64,000 nt of DNA from Ensifer sp. WSM1721 (GCF_000513895.2 NZ_CP165783.1:558001-622000); one strand, 5' to 3'; shown: positions 49,777-59,859, counted from the first letter of the stretch. Translations and numbers: made by a program. Notes: a model not told the origin generated them from the letters alone.

Positions 49777-51027
49777 ATGCATGTAGCGTTTGTACACCGT
49801 CGCGGTTTCGGTCAGTTCGCCGCCCTGGCTTCCCATTTGGCTGTTGCCGGAAACGAGGTGACGCTCGTGACGGAGACAGTGGATCAAAAGATCCCTTCCG
49901 TGAGGGTCGTTCGGCATCGTGCCGAGCCCGGCCCCAGGGCGCATCCGCAAATGGCGCGGCATCTCGGCGTTCCCGATCATCATGTGCGGATCGGCCATCG
50001 GGTTGCGGAGACCTTCGACGCCATGGCGCGCCTTGGCCAGGTCCCGGATGTCGTTCTCGGCCATATCGGCTGGGGCAGCATGATGTTCGTCAAGGACGTG
50101 CTGCCGCGCGTGCCCACACTCGGCTATTGCGAGTTCTTCTATCGGGCAGAAGGGGCGGATATCGGTTTCGCCCCCGACAACCAGCCCGATTCGGAGACGC
50201 GCAAGAGATTGCGTCTTCGCAACGTCGCGCAGCTCCTGTCGCTCGAGGCGATGGACGGAGGCATCAGCCCGACCAATTGGCAGCGAAGCCTCTATCCGGC
50301 CGATGTGCGGGAGCGCATCGCCGTCTGCCACGAGGGCGTGGACACACGGCGCTTCCGCCCCGATCCGGCCGCTTCGCTGAAGCTTCCCGACGGGCGCATG
50401 CTCAAGGCGGGCGATCCCCCGATCGTCACATTCGTGGCGCGCGACCTCGAGCCGTATCGGGGATTTCCACAGGCGCTAGAGGCCGCTGCCAAGGTCGTTC
50501 GGCGGCACCCGGAGGCGCTGTTCGTCTTCGTCGGCGGCGACGGCGTGAGTTACGGCGCGCCGCCCCCCGGCGGAGGTTCGTGGAAAGATCACCTCCTCGA
50601 ATCGCTGGACGTCCCGCGCGAGCGGCTCATTTTTCCCGGCGTCGTGCCGCATTCGGTGCTGCGTCAGCTCTTCCAGATCTCCGCGGCTCACCTGTATCTC
50701 ACCTATCCTTTCGTGCTGTCCTGGTCGGTGCTGGAAGCAATGGCTTGCGGTGCTTTGGTCATCGGATCGGATACGGCCCCGGTCCAGGAGGTCATCCGCT
50801 CGGGCCGCAACGGCCTCCTGGTCCCGTTCTTCGATACGGACGCGCTCGCCGAGACCATTCTCGCGGTCCTGGCGCGGCCTGATGATTTCCGCGAGCTGCG
50901 AATCGCAGCGCGCAGGACGGTCGAGCAACGGTTCCGACTGGACGATTGTATCGCGCGCCAATCGACGCTGATCGGAAACATTGCCGGCCAAGTTGCACTT
51001 TCAACGAAAGAAGCGCAGCTTGTATGA
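49777..51027 (+). CDS. wgcA: GT4 glycosyltransferase, EPS II cluster
   Basis: 416 aa from ATG at 49777 (a TTG at 49765 adds four residues). MHVAFVHRRGFGQFAALASH opens a GT-B fold; YCEFFYRAEGADIGFAPDNQ and GISPTNWQRSLYPADVRER are in the acceptor half; VTFVARDLEPYRGFPQALEA and YLTYPFVLSWSVLEAMACGA, with VIGSDTAPVQEVI, form the donor half with the E-x7 region. Corresponds to expC (wgcA), transcribed after wggR and required for EPS II in S. meliloti. Only 40 bases separate the two genes. No membrane segment. Confidence 0.87.
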   Translation: MHVAFVHRRGFGQFAALASHLAVAGNEVTLVTETVDQKIPSVRVVRHRAEPGPRAHPQMARHLGVPDHHVRIGHRVAETFDAMARLGQVPDVVLGHIGWGSMMFVKDVLPRVPTLGYCEFFYRAEGADIGFAPDNQPDSETRKRLRLRNVAQLLSLEAMDGGISPTNWQRSLYPADVRERIAVCHEGVDTRRFRPDPAASLKLPDGRMLKAGDPPIVTFVARDLEPYRGFPQALEAAAKVVRRHPEALFVFVGGDGVSYGAPPPGGGSWKDHLLESLDVPRERLIFPGVVPHSVLRQLFQISAAHLYLTYPFVLSWSVLEAMACGALVIGSDTAPVQEVIRSGRNGLLVPFFDTDALAETILAVLARPDDFRELRIAARRTVEQRFRLDDCIARQSTLIGNIAGQVALSTKEAQLV

Positions 51028-51031
51028 ATAT

Positions 51032-51050
51032 TGCTTCAAGTTTTGAAGTA
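51032..51050. promoter_or_regulatory. Candidate WggR operator upstream of wgaA
   Basis: TGCTTCAAGTTTTGAAGTA repeats the core of the palindrome at 49097-49127 (arms CTTCAA / TTGAAG around GTT). It lies ~150 bases before the wgaA start and directly after the wgcA stop, at the head of an AT-rich 170-base gap. The shared core suggests the same regulator drives the wga operon. Confidence 0.7.
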
Positions 51051-51197
51051 TAATTTTATATCAGAACCCCACGATTTTATAATTGTGCACTGCAGAAATC
51101 GTCGATATAGTTTTTGACGATGAGGGATCCAGGGCGACGTTATTTGTTCTCCGGCAAATTCATCTCCTTATAATTCGATTTCTTTTGAGGTCGCTGC

Positions 51198-52679
51198 GTG
51201 CAAGAGTTGATGTCTTCTAGCGTAAGGCAATCGCCCGCGAAGCGAAGGCTGGTCGTGGCATCTGATCGGGACCGGGCAAATGTCGAAGGGAGCGACATCG
51301 AGCATCTGGTCCATTTCCTTGAGACGGGTACAAGCTCTCAAACTCCACTACAAAACGCGTTCCCGCTTGTAGGTCTTGCCTTCTCCGATGAGGGGGAGGC
51401 TGAGCTGAGAGAGGGACTTTCGGCCGTCCATGCGCTTGGAACTGTTCCCGAAGTGCCCATTCAACGGGTTGACCTGAGCAGCAAAGCGGAGAGCTTGGCG
51501 CTCGTCCGCGCCTTGGTCGAGGGCGGCGTCGGGCGGCTTGCCCGTTTCACCACGTCGGTCACTTCCGAGCTTGCCATTCTCAGACGCGAGCGCGAGGCTC
51601 TGCTCGAGAACTACCGGGCACTCGAAGACGCGTTCCAGGCGCGAAACTGGGAGCCGGTCACCGAAATCTTCGCGCACGATCCTTATGTCGATCCGAAGGA
51701 CGAGGGGATCGGCCAACTCCTTGCAACCGGCTATGTCGAACAGCTCCTGCCGGTCTCAAGCCACGGTGTCGCCGGCGTCGCGCTTCATCTCAATTCCGTT
51801 CCGAGGGAAGGCGGCGAGCTGAGCGTGATGCTGAGCTATGTCGAGAACGGCGAAGGCGTGGCCGAGTGGACCGTGCCCTACGCGCAGCTTGCCGGCGGCT
51901 GGAACTTCTTCGCACTGCCGCGGACCTGCGGAGGCGGAGCGAGGACGCTCAGGCTCCGGGTCTCCACGACGGGCGCGGAAACGGTAGGCCTTTCGCTCGG
52001 GTACCCGATTGCCAGCGAGCGATACACGGCGCGATCGGAGGCCCCCCACGCCGATCTCGATCTGCGCCCCCTGGCGTTCCGGGTTTATACCGGGTTGCCC
52101 GGTGTCAGGCCGACCCGGATGCCCAACATGATCGCTCCGACCGCTCTGCTCGACGGCCATTTCATCGAGGATTACCGCCTGGCGGTCGACCTTTTGAGCC
52201 AGATCGTCGACGTCTCCGTTACCCCGATCGTTCCGGAGTTCCAGACCGTTCGCTTCCTCGAGCACGAACATGCCGTCGTGTGCCACCCGCTAGCGAGCGG
52301 CATTTCGGCCGGCACCATCGGCCGTGCGGTGGAGCCCGGCACCATATCCTTCTCGGCGAGCGCCATAATCGACCATCCGAAGGGTGCGCCTGCGGCAGTA
52401 AGCTTTCTGCTCGCGCCGGCCAATTCGAATGCGCGCTCTGAGGTGGCCGAACTTGCGCGCAAGGGTTCAGCCAAGCCTTCCGCGTTCTTCAGCGGATGGC
52501 GTGAAGTGACTGCCGAGCAGGCCGTCAACATCAACTTTCAACTGGACGAGCCGGTGCGTGTGCCGATGGATCTGATGATTCTCAGCCGCGCCGTGACGGA
52601 TTCCGTCGATTTTTCCTGGCTCAAGGTGTCCGGCTTCCGCCTGGTGAAGCAGTCCGGAGGGACATCCCATGTCCGCTAG
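51198..52679 (+). CDS. wgaA: EPS II cluster protein of unknown function
   Basis: 493 aa. GTG start with GAGG 7 nt upstream. No membrane segments or catalytic motif recognised. Residues ~15-130 are helical (SDIEHLVHFLETGTSSQTPL, SKAESLALVRALVEGGVGRL, AILRREREALLENYRALEDA). Residues ~175-310 look beta-rich (GVAGVALHLNSVPREGGELS, WTVPYAQLAGGWNFFALPRT), perhaps a carbohydrate-binding jelly roll. Residues 390-490 are also strand-rich. First gene of the wga operon, corresponding to expA1. It overlaps wgaB by 11 nt. Confidence 0.75.
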   Translation: MQELMSSSVRQSPAKRRLVVASDRDRANVEGSDIEHLVHFLETGTSSQTPLQNAFPLVGLAFSDEGEAELREGLSAVHALGTVPEVPIQRVDLSSKAESLALVRALVEGGVGRLARFTTSVTSELAILRREREALLENYRALEDAFQARNWEPVTEIFAHDPYVDPKDEGIGQLLATGYVEQLLPVSSHGVAGVALHLNSVPREGGELSVMLSYVENGEGVAEWTVPYAQLAGGWNFFALPRTCGGGARTLRLRVSTTGAETVGLSLGYPIASERYTARSEAPHADLDLRPLAFRVYTGLPGVRPTRMPNMIAPTALLDGHFIEDYRLAVDLLSQIVDVSVTPIVPEFQTVRFLEHEHAVVCHPLASGISAGTIGRAVEPGTISFSASAIIDHPKGAPAAVSFLLAPANSNARSEVAELARKGSAKPSAFFSGWREVTAEQAVNINFQLDEPVRVPMDLMILSRAVTDSVDFSWLKVSGFRLVKQSGGTSHVR

Positions 52680-55347
52680 CACGGAAACTCCGGATCTGAT
52701 CGCCGTCGCCATGCCGCTTTACGGCCATGCCGCACTCGTCCTGGAGGCGATCGAGTCCGTGCTCGCCTCCACTGTTTCGACGTGCAGGATTGCGATCGTC
52801 GTTTCCGTGGACGGCGATCCGCGACAGGAGACCTTCGATCAGTTGCTCCTCTATGCCGCCGCCCATCCAGCGGTTCATGTGCTCTTCGGAGCAAACGCCG
52901 GACCGGGCGGGGCGCGCAACCGCGCGATCGATTATGTGCTCGAAAACCTGCCGGAAGCGCGCGCCGTCTATTTTCTCGACGCCGACAATCGCGTCCTGCC
53001 CGGCACGATCGAAACGCTTTACGGGCAGCTCGCCGAGAGCGGCTGCGGCTGGGTCTACACCAATATAGACACTTTCTCGGTGAGCTGGCGCGCCCATTAC
53101 GGCAATCGCTATTCGCGGCTCGTCCACTGCATCACGGACAATATCTGCGACACGGGCTCGATGATCTCGGTCGACGTGTTCCGGGCAGGTGTCCGCTTTA
53201 ACGACGATAGGCAGAACGGCTTCGAGGACTGGGAATTCTGGCTGTCGTGCATCGAACACGGCTTCGTCGGCACGCCGTGCCACGACACGACCTTCGAATA
53301 CCGGCTTCGGGCGGAGAGCCGATTCAAGGAGGCGAACCGGGACCGTGCCGCCTCGGTAAGCTTCCTCAGAAAGCGCCATCGGGCTCTGTTCCAGCGTCCT
53401 ATGCTCGTCGATTTCGAGCATGAGGAATGCCCCCGTTATCTCTTCGCGCGAACGGAAGATGCGGCCATTTCGTTCTTTACCGACCCCACCAAGCCGCCGA
53501 AGAGGCTTCGTCTCGACGATATCATTCCGGCGTTCTGGGCAAGCATCGGCGAGCCCGATAACGTCCACTTCCCGCCCTTCCTGGTGGCCGGAAGCGGCGC
53601 GACGCTCGACCTGCTTCTGCGCTCCCGCATGCTGCCGAACGTGCTCTCGCATCTCGAGCGCCTGAGCGACAAGGCCAACGTCGTTTTCGTCCAGCTCGGC
53701 AACGATGCCGCACAGCGCAAGATCGAGCCGGTCTTCCATGAGGCCGGGGCGCATGTGGGGCATGCCGATCTCATCTTCCTGTCGACCTCGCTCGTGCGCG
53801 ACGTGATCCACAACAACGCCCTCGATTGGTTCGCCTCGATCGGCAACCAGCAGGTCTGGCCCACATCGGCCGTGCTCAAGGTGCGCTTCCCGTTCCCGCG
53901 AACGCTGCCGCGCCGCTCGCTCATCACGCCTCAGCAGGTGATGATCAATTGCGTCAACGCCATCGCGACGAGCCCGCTCAGACGCACAGCCGGCAGGCGC
54001 TGGACCTGGCGCCCGGCGCGGCTGGTGCCCTATTCGGAGCTCCACAAGGCGCTCCGCCACGAGCTCGGCGGCTCGCCCGTCCTGCCGCTCGGCCATAGCG
54101 AGGGGGCCAAGCGAACGGCGGCGCTGCTCGTTCCCAACGCCTCCTTTGGCGGCGCCGAGAAGGTTGTCTACGCGGCGGCGCGCGAACTGAAGGCGGCCGG
54201 ATACGAGACCCATCTGTTCGTGCTCGGGACGTCCAGAATGGACGTGATAGACGAGTTCGACCAAAGCTTCGACTACATTCACTTCTGGGATCAGGGCATC
54301 CCCGCCTGGGGCGGCTCGGGCTCCTTCCTCGGACAGGACTTCATTGCCGAGGGCCATGAGGTCGACTGGGCGGCGCTCAAAGGTCAATTGTCCGGCTTCG
54401 ACCTCATCATCAATAATCATGTCATGGCGGTGCACCCGCTCATCGCCCGGCTGCGCTCCGAAGGCTCACGCACGGCGTGCTATCTCCACGTCGTGGACAA
54501 TACGTATTTCAAGCGGCCTGCCGGCCAGCCCTTTGCCGCGATTGCCCATGAGCATTGCTACGACGCTTTCCTCACCTGCTCGGAGCAGCTCAAGATCTAC
54601 CTACACAGCTTCGGCGTGCCGCATGAGAAGGTCTTCGCCGTTCCTAACGGCGCGAGCTTTTCCGTGCCGCCGAAAGTGCTTGCCGAGGTCCTGTCGGTTA
54701 GGCGGATCGAGCGCAAGGACGACCGGCTTCGCGTCCTCTACATGGGCCGGCTCGATCAGCAGAAAGGTATCGACCGGCTGGCGGCAGCGATCGCCGAGCT
54801 GCGCGCCTCGGGCGTGCCGTTCGACGCACGCGCCATCGGCGGCGAGATCCTCGCGGATGCCACCATTTCGTGGACGGATCGGCTGAGGGACCTCGGGGTC
54901 GAGGTGCGGCCGCCCGTCTTTGCAAGCAAGGATCTGATCAAGGCGCTCGGCTGGGCCGATGTGCTCCTCATGCCCTCGCGCTGGGAGGGCGCTCCCCTGA
55001 TGATCGCAGAGGCGCAGCAGCTCGGCTGCGTTCCCATCGCCACCGCCGTCGGCGCCGTCGACGAGCTCATAACGGATGGGGAGGACGGCATCCTGATCGA
55101 CGCCTCCGCCGATCCGCAGGTGGTGCGGGACATGGCGAAGGTCATCGAAGAGGTGGCCCATAATCGCCAGAAGCTCGCACCGCTGATGGAGGGATGCTTG
55201 AGAACGGCGGCCCGCCGCTCGTGGACATCCTCCTTTTCGGAGTTCCTCGGCTGGTGCGACCGCTCAGTGAACAATTCATCGCTCTCGCGCGCCAAGGTCA
55301 TTCGCGGCCGCGAGACATCCAATCCCGAAGTTGCGGCAGTGGGCTGA
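52669..55347 (+). CDS. wgaB: Two-domain glycosyltransferase (GT2 + GT4)
   Basis: 892 aa with two catalytic units. Residues ~5-240 are a family 2 GT-A: LIAVAMPLYGHAALVLEAIE, GANAGPGGARNRAIDYVLEN, YFLDADNRVLPGTIETLYGQ (D-A-D) and NGFEDWEFWLSCIEHG. Residues ~480-880 are a family 4 GT-B: NASFGGAEKVVYAAARELKA, RVLYMGRLDQQKGIDRLAAA and MPSRWEGAPLMIAEAQQLGC with E-x7-E. It probably adds two sugars of the alternating Glc-Gal backbone. GGAGGG precedes the ATG. Corresponds to the gene named expA23 in S. meliloti because expA2 and expA3 proved to be one frame. Confidence 0.88.
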   Translation: MSASTETPDLIAVAMPLYGHAALVLEAIESVLASTVSTCRIAIVVSVDGDPRQETFDQLLLYAAAHPAVHVLFGANAGPGGARNRAIDYVLENLPEARAVYFLDADNRVLPGTIETLYGQLAESGCGWVYTNIDTFSVSWRAHYGNRYSRLVHCITDNICDTGSMISVDVFRAGVRFNDDRQNGFEDWEFWLSCIEHGFVGTPCHDTTFEYRLRAESRFKEANRDRAASVSFLRKRHRALFQRPMLVDFEHEECPRYLFARTEDAAISFFTDPTKPPKRLRLDDIIPAFWASIGEPDNVHFPPFLVAGSGATLDLLLRSRMLPNVLSHLERLSDKANVVFVQLGNDAAQRKIEPVFHEAGAHVGHADLIFLSTSLVRDVIHNNALDWFASIGNQQVWPTSAVLKVRFPFPRTLPRRSLITPQQVMINCVNAIATSPLRRTAGRRWTWRPARLVPYSELHKALRHELGGSPVLPLGHSEGAKRTAALLVPNASFGGAEKVVYAAARELKAAGYETHLFVLGTSRMDVIDEFDQSFDYIHFWDQGIPAWGGSGSFLGQDFIAEGHEVDWAALKGQLSGFDLIINNHVMAVHPLIARLRSEGSRTACYLHVVDNTYFKRPAGQPFAAIAHEHCYDAFLTCSEQLKIYLHSFGVPHEKVFAVPNGASFSVPPKVLAEVLSVRRIERKDDRLRVLYMGRLDQQKGIDRLAAAIAELRASGVPFDARAIGGEILADATISWTDRLRDLGVEVRPPVFASKDLIKALGWADVLLMPSRWEGAPLMIAEAQQLGCVPIATAVGAVDELITDGEDGILIDASADPQVVRDMAKVIEEVAHNRQKLAPLMEGCLRTAARRSWTSSFSEFLGWCDRSVNNSSLSRAKVIRGRETSNPEVAAVG

Positions 55348-55384
55348 CAGGTTCCCGCCGATGTCAAAGAGAAGGGTCTAGTGC

Positions 55385-56563
55385 ATGCGTCCAAGAATCC
55401 TCGTGACGGGAATTCCTGGTCATTACACGCGCCTTGCGAACGGCGCCCACGGCTTGTCGGTTTCCTATTCGGAGCGGCAGAAACAGCCCGAGACGAAGGA
55501 GGAGTTTCTTCAGGAGCTTCGCAACATCAGCAATACCGGAAACTACCTGATCGGCGAGGGGGCGTTGCGCGCGATCGCGCCGCACGCCAAGCAGGTGCCG
55601 TTCTGGCACCTCTACAATTGCAGCAAGAACGGAGTGGGGCTCGAGGAATTCAACGCGAACTTCGATATCTGCGTCTTCACCTGCGCCAATCTGCTGCGCA
55701 AGGGCCTCTCCGCGGACGCCGAGGCGGAAGTGTTGGGCAAACTCAAGATGCCGATCGTCATGCTCGGTATCGGCCTCCAGAACCGCCGGGATCTCGAAAA
55801 CAGCCTGCCGGAGGGGACGAAGCGCCTCCTCGACGTGCTGAAGGAGCGTGAGCACTATTTCCTGACGCGCGGATTCGAGACGGCGGGCTTCCTCAAGGAC
55901 CAGGGCTTTTCCTACGTCCAGCCGACCGGCTGCCCGTCCATCTATTTCATACCGCACAACATGCGCGCATCGCTGAAGAAGCTGCCGAAAGTCGAGGTGG
56001 GCAAGGCGCGCACCATCTTCTCCGGCTATCTCGGCGCAAACCACGATTGCATCGTCGACGCCGCGGCGCTGGCGCCTGAGGGTTCGCGCCCCCAATACGT
56101 GATCCAGGACGAGTTCCTCCACTTCGACATGACGGTGGAGGCGAATGGCGACGGGCGCGTCTATGATTCCGCCTCCGGCAGCATGCTCGGCGAGCTCAGC
56201 TATCCCGGTACCGAGCGGCTGAAAACGCCATTCGACGTTCGCACCTTCTTCGACACGAACCAGTGGCGCGCCTGGGCCTCGTCCATGGACTTCAACTTCG
56301 GCCGGCGTTTCCACGGCTCAATCATTGCCATGCAGGCAGGCGTGCCGAGCCTGATGGTGGCGGTCGATGACCGAATGCGCGAGATGTTGGGCTACACGGG
56401 CCTGCCGGCAATCGATGTCGTTGACGTCGACAAGGCGGAAAACAGGGCCGAATTCGTTGCCGATCATCTGGCCGGGCTGAATGCGTCGGAGCTCGTCGAC
56501 AGGTATTCCGATCGCGAGCGCACGTTCCGCTCCGCGCTTCGCGAGATCGGCATCGGACATTAG
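55385..56563 (+). CDS. wgaD: Polysaccharide pyruvyl transferase-like protein
   Basis: 392 aa. MRPRILVTGIPGHYTRLANG starts a Rossmann-like fold; NTGNYLIGEGALRAIAPHAK, VPFWHLYNCSKNGVGLEEF, KLKMPIVMLGIGLQNRRDLE and FGRRFHGSIIAMQAGVPSLM (with the R-x-H-G motif) are hallmarks of polysaccharide pyruvyltransferases. These transfer pyruvate from phosphoenolpyruvate to sugar hydroxyls as a ketal; EPS II galactose carries such a pyruvate. Corresponds to expA4. AGAAGGG precedes the ATG. Paralogous to WgaE throughout. Confidence 0.85.
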   Translation: MRPRILVTGIPGHYTRLANGAHGLSVSYSERQKQPETKEEFLQELRNISNTGNYLIGEGALRAIAPHAKQVPFWHLYNCSKNGVGLEEFNANFDICVFTCANLLRKGLSADAEAEVLGKLKMPIVMLGIGLQNRRDLENSLPEGTKRLLDVLKEREHYFLTRGFETAGFLKDQGFSYVQPTGCPSIYFIPHNMRASLKKLPKVEVGKARTIFSGYLGANHDCIVDAAALAPEGSRPQYVIQDEFLHFDMTVEANGDGRVYDSASGSMLGELSYPGTERLKTPFDVRTFFDTNQWRAWASSMDFNFGRRFHGSIIAMQAGVPSLMVAVDDRMREMLGYTGLPAIDVVDVDKAENRAEFVADHLAGLNASELVDRYSDRERTFRSALREIGIGH

Positions 56564-56608
56564 TCGTTCACGAGCCTTCGCTGGTCTCGCACTAAATTGG
56601 GTGTATCG

Positions 56609-57781
56609 ATGCGTATCTTGCTTACAGGAATCCCTTCATATCTGCAGCGCACCGTCGCGGGCGTAATCGGGGCGGAGGTCCGCCACAGGCCCTATTTCGA
56701 CGAGGTCAGGACCAAGAAGGACCTGATCGATCAGGTCAGGAAAATCGCCAATACCGGCAATTACCTGATCGGCGAAGGTGCGGCTCACGCCCTGCGGGGG
56801 CATGACGTCACCTACGTGCCCTTCTGGCATCTCGCCAACAGCCGCAACTCGGACGAGGTCTATGAGCACCTCCATCAGCAGTTCGACATCTGCGTCTTCG
56901 CCTCGGCCAATCTCCTGCGCCCCGGCTACTCGGCCGCTCTCGAGGCGGAGGTGTTCGGCAAGCTGAAGATGCCCGTCGTGGTCATGGGTATCGGCATCCA
57001 GCGCAGAGAGGGGCTCAAGGAAAGTCTGCCGGCGGGAACCCTCAAATTCCTGGACGTGCTCAGAAACAAGGAGAGCTTCTTTCTCACCCGCGGCTATTTC
57101 ACCGCCGAGTTCCTCAGGGAGCAGGGCATGAAGTTCGTGAAGCCGACGGGTTGCCCCTCGCTTTTCTTTGCACCGAACGAGATGAAGCGTTCACTGACAG
57201 CGCTCGCCAATCCGGAGCTGGCGTCGGCGCAGAAGATCGCCTTCGGCGGCTATCTCGGCAGCGTCGCCGATACGATCGTCGATGCCCACGCGCTGCTGAA
57301 GCCGGATAGTGTCGCAAGCTATGTCGTCCAGGACGAAGTGGTCGCATACAATCTCGCCCTGCCCGTCGAGGATGACGTCCATGTTTACGACCGGGCAAGC
57401 GGGCGCATCACCGGCCAGACCGAATACAAGCATTCGGAGAAATGGCAGAGGAAGCACGAGCTCCTGGTCTTCTTCGACACCAACCAGTGGCGCGGCTGGG
57501 TCTCGTCGCGGGATCTCTGCTTCGGTCGTCGGTTCCATGGTTGCGTCATCGGCATGCAGGCGGGCGTACCTTCGCTGATGATTGCCGTCGACGATCGCAT
57601 GCGGGAAATGCTGGAGTTCATCGGCTTCCCCTATATCGAAGCGGCGATCTGGAACCGGGAGGCGGACAGAAGAACCTATCTCGCGAATTTCCTTGCCAAT
57701 ATCGACTCGCAGGCCGTTATCGATCGCTACTCGGCCTGCGAGTCCAACTTCCGCAGCGCTCTCGCGCATGTGGGCCTCTAG
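56609..57781 (+). CDS. wgaE: Polysaccharide pyruvyl transferase-like protein, paralogue of WgaD
   Basis: 390 aa from ATG at 56609, chosen to align with WgaD; a TTG four codons earlier is open. MRILLTGIPSYLQRTVAGVI, NTGNYLIGEGAAHALRGHDV, FDICVFASANLLRPGYSAAL, KLKMPVVVMGIGIQRREGLK and FGRRFHGCVIGMQAGVPSLM parallel WgaD over the full length. One may act on the polymer and one on a precursor, or both may be needed as a heteromer. Corresponds to expA5. Its last 14 bases overlap wgaF. Confidence 0.85.
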   Translation: MRILLTGIPSYLQRTVAGVIGAEVRHRPYFDEVRTKKDLIDQVRKIANTGNYLIGEGAAHALRGHDVTYVPFWHLANSRNSDEVYEHLHQQFDICVFASANLLRPGYSAALEAEVFGKLKMPVVVMGIGIQRREGLKESLPAGTLKFLDVLRNKESFFLTRGYFTAEFLREQGMKFVKPTGCPSLFFAPNEMKRSLTALANPELASAQKIAFGGYLGSVADTIVDAHALLKPDSVASYVVQDEVVAYNLALPVEDDVHVYDRASGRITGQTEYKHSEKWQRKHELLVFFDTNQWRGWVSSRDLCFGRRFHGCVIGMQAGVPSLMIAVDDRMREMLEFIGFPYIEAAIWNREADRRTYLANFLANIDSQAVIDRYSACESNFRSALAHVGL

Positions 57782-58904
57782 GCGCGGGAGCGGGAGGGCA
57801 GGGCCCGTCGCGCTGCTCTTCGCCGCGCTGCTGGCGCTTTCGCCGCTCGCCCATGCCGGTGACCCCGCGGCGCCCCGCATCGGCGTCAACCGCCTGCACC
57901 TCGCCTGGCTCCCTCGCGCAGAGCAGGAGAGAATATTGAAGGACATCGCCGCGAGCGGCGCGACCCATATCCGGGTCTCGCTGTCGCGGCCGGTCGACAA
58001 GAGCATCGAGGCGGTGGAGATCGCAAGCAGGCTCGGTCTGCGCATCCTTCTCGAGATCCAGCTCGCGAACAAGAGCTACTATCCGGAGAACGCCCGTCCG
58101 CGCACCGGCTTCGGCCGCGTCTGGGACATCTATCGCTTGTCCGATCTCGATCCCGACCGATACCGCAAGAGCCTCCACGAAGCGCTCCAGCGCATCGACG
58201 CGCTCGGCATCCGCCTCGAAGCGATCGAGCCCGGAAACGAAATCAACTATGCCGGTTACAATGGAGACCTCGCCGTCTATCGGGAGCCGGGGACGCGAAG
58301 CCCGCGCAGCATCGCCGAGCTTCAGGACCGGGCTGCGTTCGAGCGGGGCCTCGACACCTACATTCGGGTTCTCGAAATCAGCCGCGACGAAGTGCGTGCG
58401 ACGGTGCACAGCCGGGATGCCGCCGTCGTTTCGGCCGGTCTGTCCGACATGAGCGCCGAGCAGGCGGACAAGCGCGGCATGGAACGGCTCGACCCCGGCG
58501 ACTTCATTGCCGCTCTCCGCCAAAGGGGCATGGACGGCCTCGTCGACGCCTACGGCATCCACATCTACCCCGGAAGGTTGGCCCCGGCCGCACTCGATCG
58601 CCGCGTGACGAACCTTCTCGATTTCTGCCAGCCGGCCGATTGGGGCAAGCCCTGCTGGGTGACGGAATGGGGGATCGCCAATACGGCACGTTCATGCCCC
58701 GTCGACGACCGTTGGCGCGAAAACACGATCAGCGCCATGCGGGCGGCATTCGGCCAGTTGATGGAAGCAAAGCGGCTGACGGCGGCCTTCTATTACGACT
58801 GGGATACCGAGCCCTCCTACAGCCTCTGGCGCTGCGGCAAGTTGAGTCCCGCTGCCGCGGCGGCGATCGAACCGGCCGAAATCGGAGAGGGGCGCGCGAA
58901 ATGA
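57768..58904 (+). CDS. wgaF: Exported glycoside hydrolase-like protein
   Basis: 378 aa from ATG at 57768. [20 protein letters not shown] and [12 protein letters not shown] form a signal peptide. The mature part is a clan A-like TIM barrel: [59 protein letters not shown] (acid/base Glu in GNE), [20 protein letters not shown] and [19 protein letters not shown] (nucleophile Glu in TEW). It could trim or control the length of EPS II in the periplasm, though the substrate is unproven. Corresponds to expA6. A fragment of a relative is at 34613-34765. Confidence 0.78.
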   Translation: MWASRRGSGRAGPVALLFAALLALSPLAHAGDPAAPRIGVNRLHLAWLPRAEQERILKDIAASGATHIRVSLSRPVDKSIEAVEIASRLGLRILLEIQLANKSYYPENARPRTGFGRVWDIYRLSDLDPDRYRKSLHEALQRIDALGIRLEAIEPGNEINYAGYNGDLAVYREPGTRSPRSIAELQDRAAFERGLDTYIRVLEISRDEVRATVHSRDAAVVSAGLSDMSAEQADKRGMERLDPGDFIAALRQRGMDGLVDAYGIHIYPGRLAPAALDRRVTNLLDFCQPADWGKPCWVTEWGIANTARSCPVDDRWRENTISAMRAAFGQLMEAKRLTAAFYYDWDTEPSYSLWRCGKLSPAAAAAIEPAEIGEGRAK

Positions 58905-58977
58905 TCTGGAGTGCGCTCGACCGAAACTGCGGCCGCGGCTGTGGCCGAGACATCCGGGCAGGAAGCGGAGGTACCGC

Positions 58978-59859
58978 ATGAAGGGTATCATTCTTGCAGG
59001 CGGCAAGGGGACGAGGCTTTACCCCGTCACGATCTCGGTTTCGAAGCAATTGCTTCCCGTACACGACAAGCCGATGATCTATTACCCGCTCGGCACGCTC
59101 ATGCTGGCCGGAATTCGTGAGATCCTGGTGATCACCATGCCAAGGGACAGGCCGCTCTTCGAAGAGCTGCTCGGCGACGGCAGCGAACTCGGGCTCGCTA
59201 TCTCCTATGCGGAGCAGCCCGAGCCCAATGGACTCGCTGAGGCCTTTATCATCGGCCGGAACTTTATTGGCGACGGTAACGTCGCCCTGATCCTCGGCGA
59301 CAATATCTTCTATGGCGCGGGGCTGCCCGAGCTATGCCGAGAGGCCGCGGCGCGGGAAAGCGGCGCCACGATCTTCGCCCATCAGGTGGACGACCCGCAG
59401 CGTTACGGCGTCGTCAGTTTCAACAGCCGCACCGGGCAGGCGGAGACGATCGAAGAAAAACCGGAGCGGCCGAGGTCGAGCTGGGCGGTCACGGGGCTCT
59501 ATTTCTACAAGAACGACGTGCTCGACGTCGCCGCCTCGATCAGGCCGTCCGCCCGCGGCGAACTGGAGATCACGGATGTCAACCGTGCCTATCTCGAGCA
59601 GGGAGACCTCCATGTTTGCCGGCTCGGACGGGGCTATGCCTGGCTCGATACCGGGACGCATGACAGCCTGCATGATGCCGCCTCCTTCGTGCGCACCATC
59701 GAGCACCGCCAGGGCGTCAAGGTCATGTGCCCGGAGGAGATCGCCTTCGAACTCGGCTATGTCTCGGCCGACCAGGTGCTCGCCCGCGCTGCCCTCCTCG
59801 GAAAGAATGAATATGCCGTCTATCTCCGGCGGCGCATCAGGGAGCTTGCCGATGCTTGA
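58978..59859 (+). CDS. wgaG: Glucose-1-phosphate thymidylyltransferase
   Basis: 293 aa Rml[21 protein letters not shown] and [20 protein letters not shown] are the nucleotide-binding and substrate loops; [20 protein letters not shown] holds the GDN motif and [20 protein letters not shown] the C-terminal signature. It converts dTTP and Glc-1-P to dTDP-glucose, the first step to dTDP-L-rhamnose. GCGGAGG precedes the ATG. Corresponds to expA7. It overlaps wgaH by 8 nt. Confidence 0.94.
   Translation: MKGIILAGGKGTRLYPVTISVSKQLLPVHDKPMIYYPLGTLMLAGIREILVITMPRDRPLFEELLGDGSELGLAISYAEQPEPNGLAEAFIIGRNFIGDGNVALILGDNIFYGAGLPELCREAAARESGATIFAHQVDDPQRYGVVSFNSRTGQAETIEEKPERPRSSWAVTGLYFYKNDVLDVAASIRPSARGELEITDVNRAYLEQGDLHVCRLGRGYAWLDTGTHDSLHDAASFVRTIEHRQGVKVMCPEEIAFELGYVSADQVLARAALLGKNEYAVYLRRRIRELADA

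Noticed and set aside
52621..54435. 604-codon minus-strand frame opposite wgaB
   Set aside because: Antisense to an intact two-domain glycosyltransferase with clear motifs; composition is His/Arg-rich without a recognisable fold.
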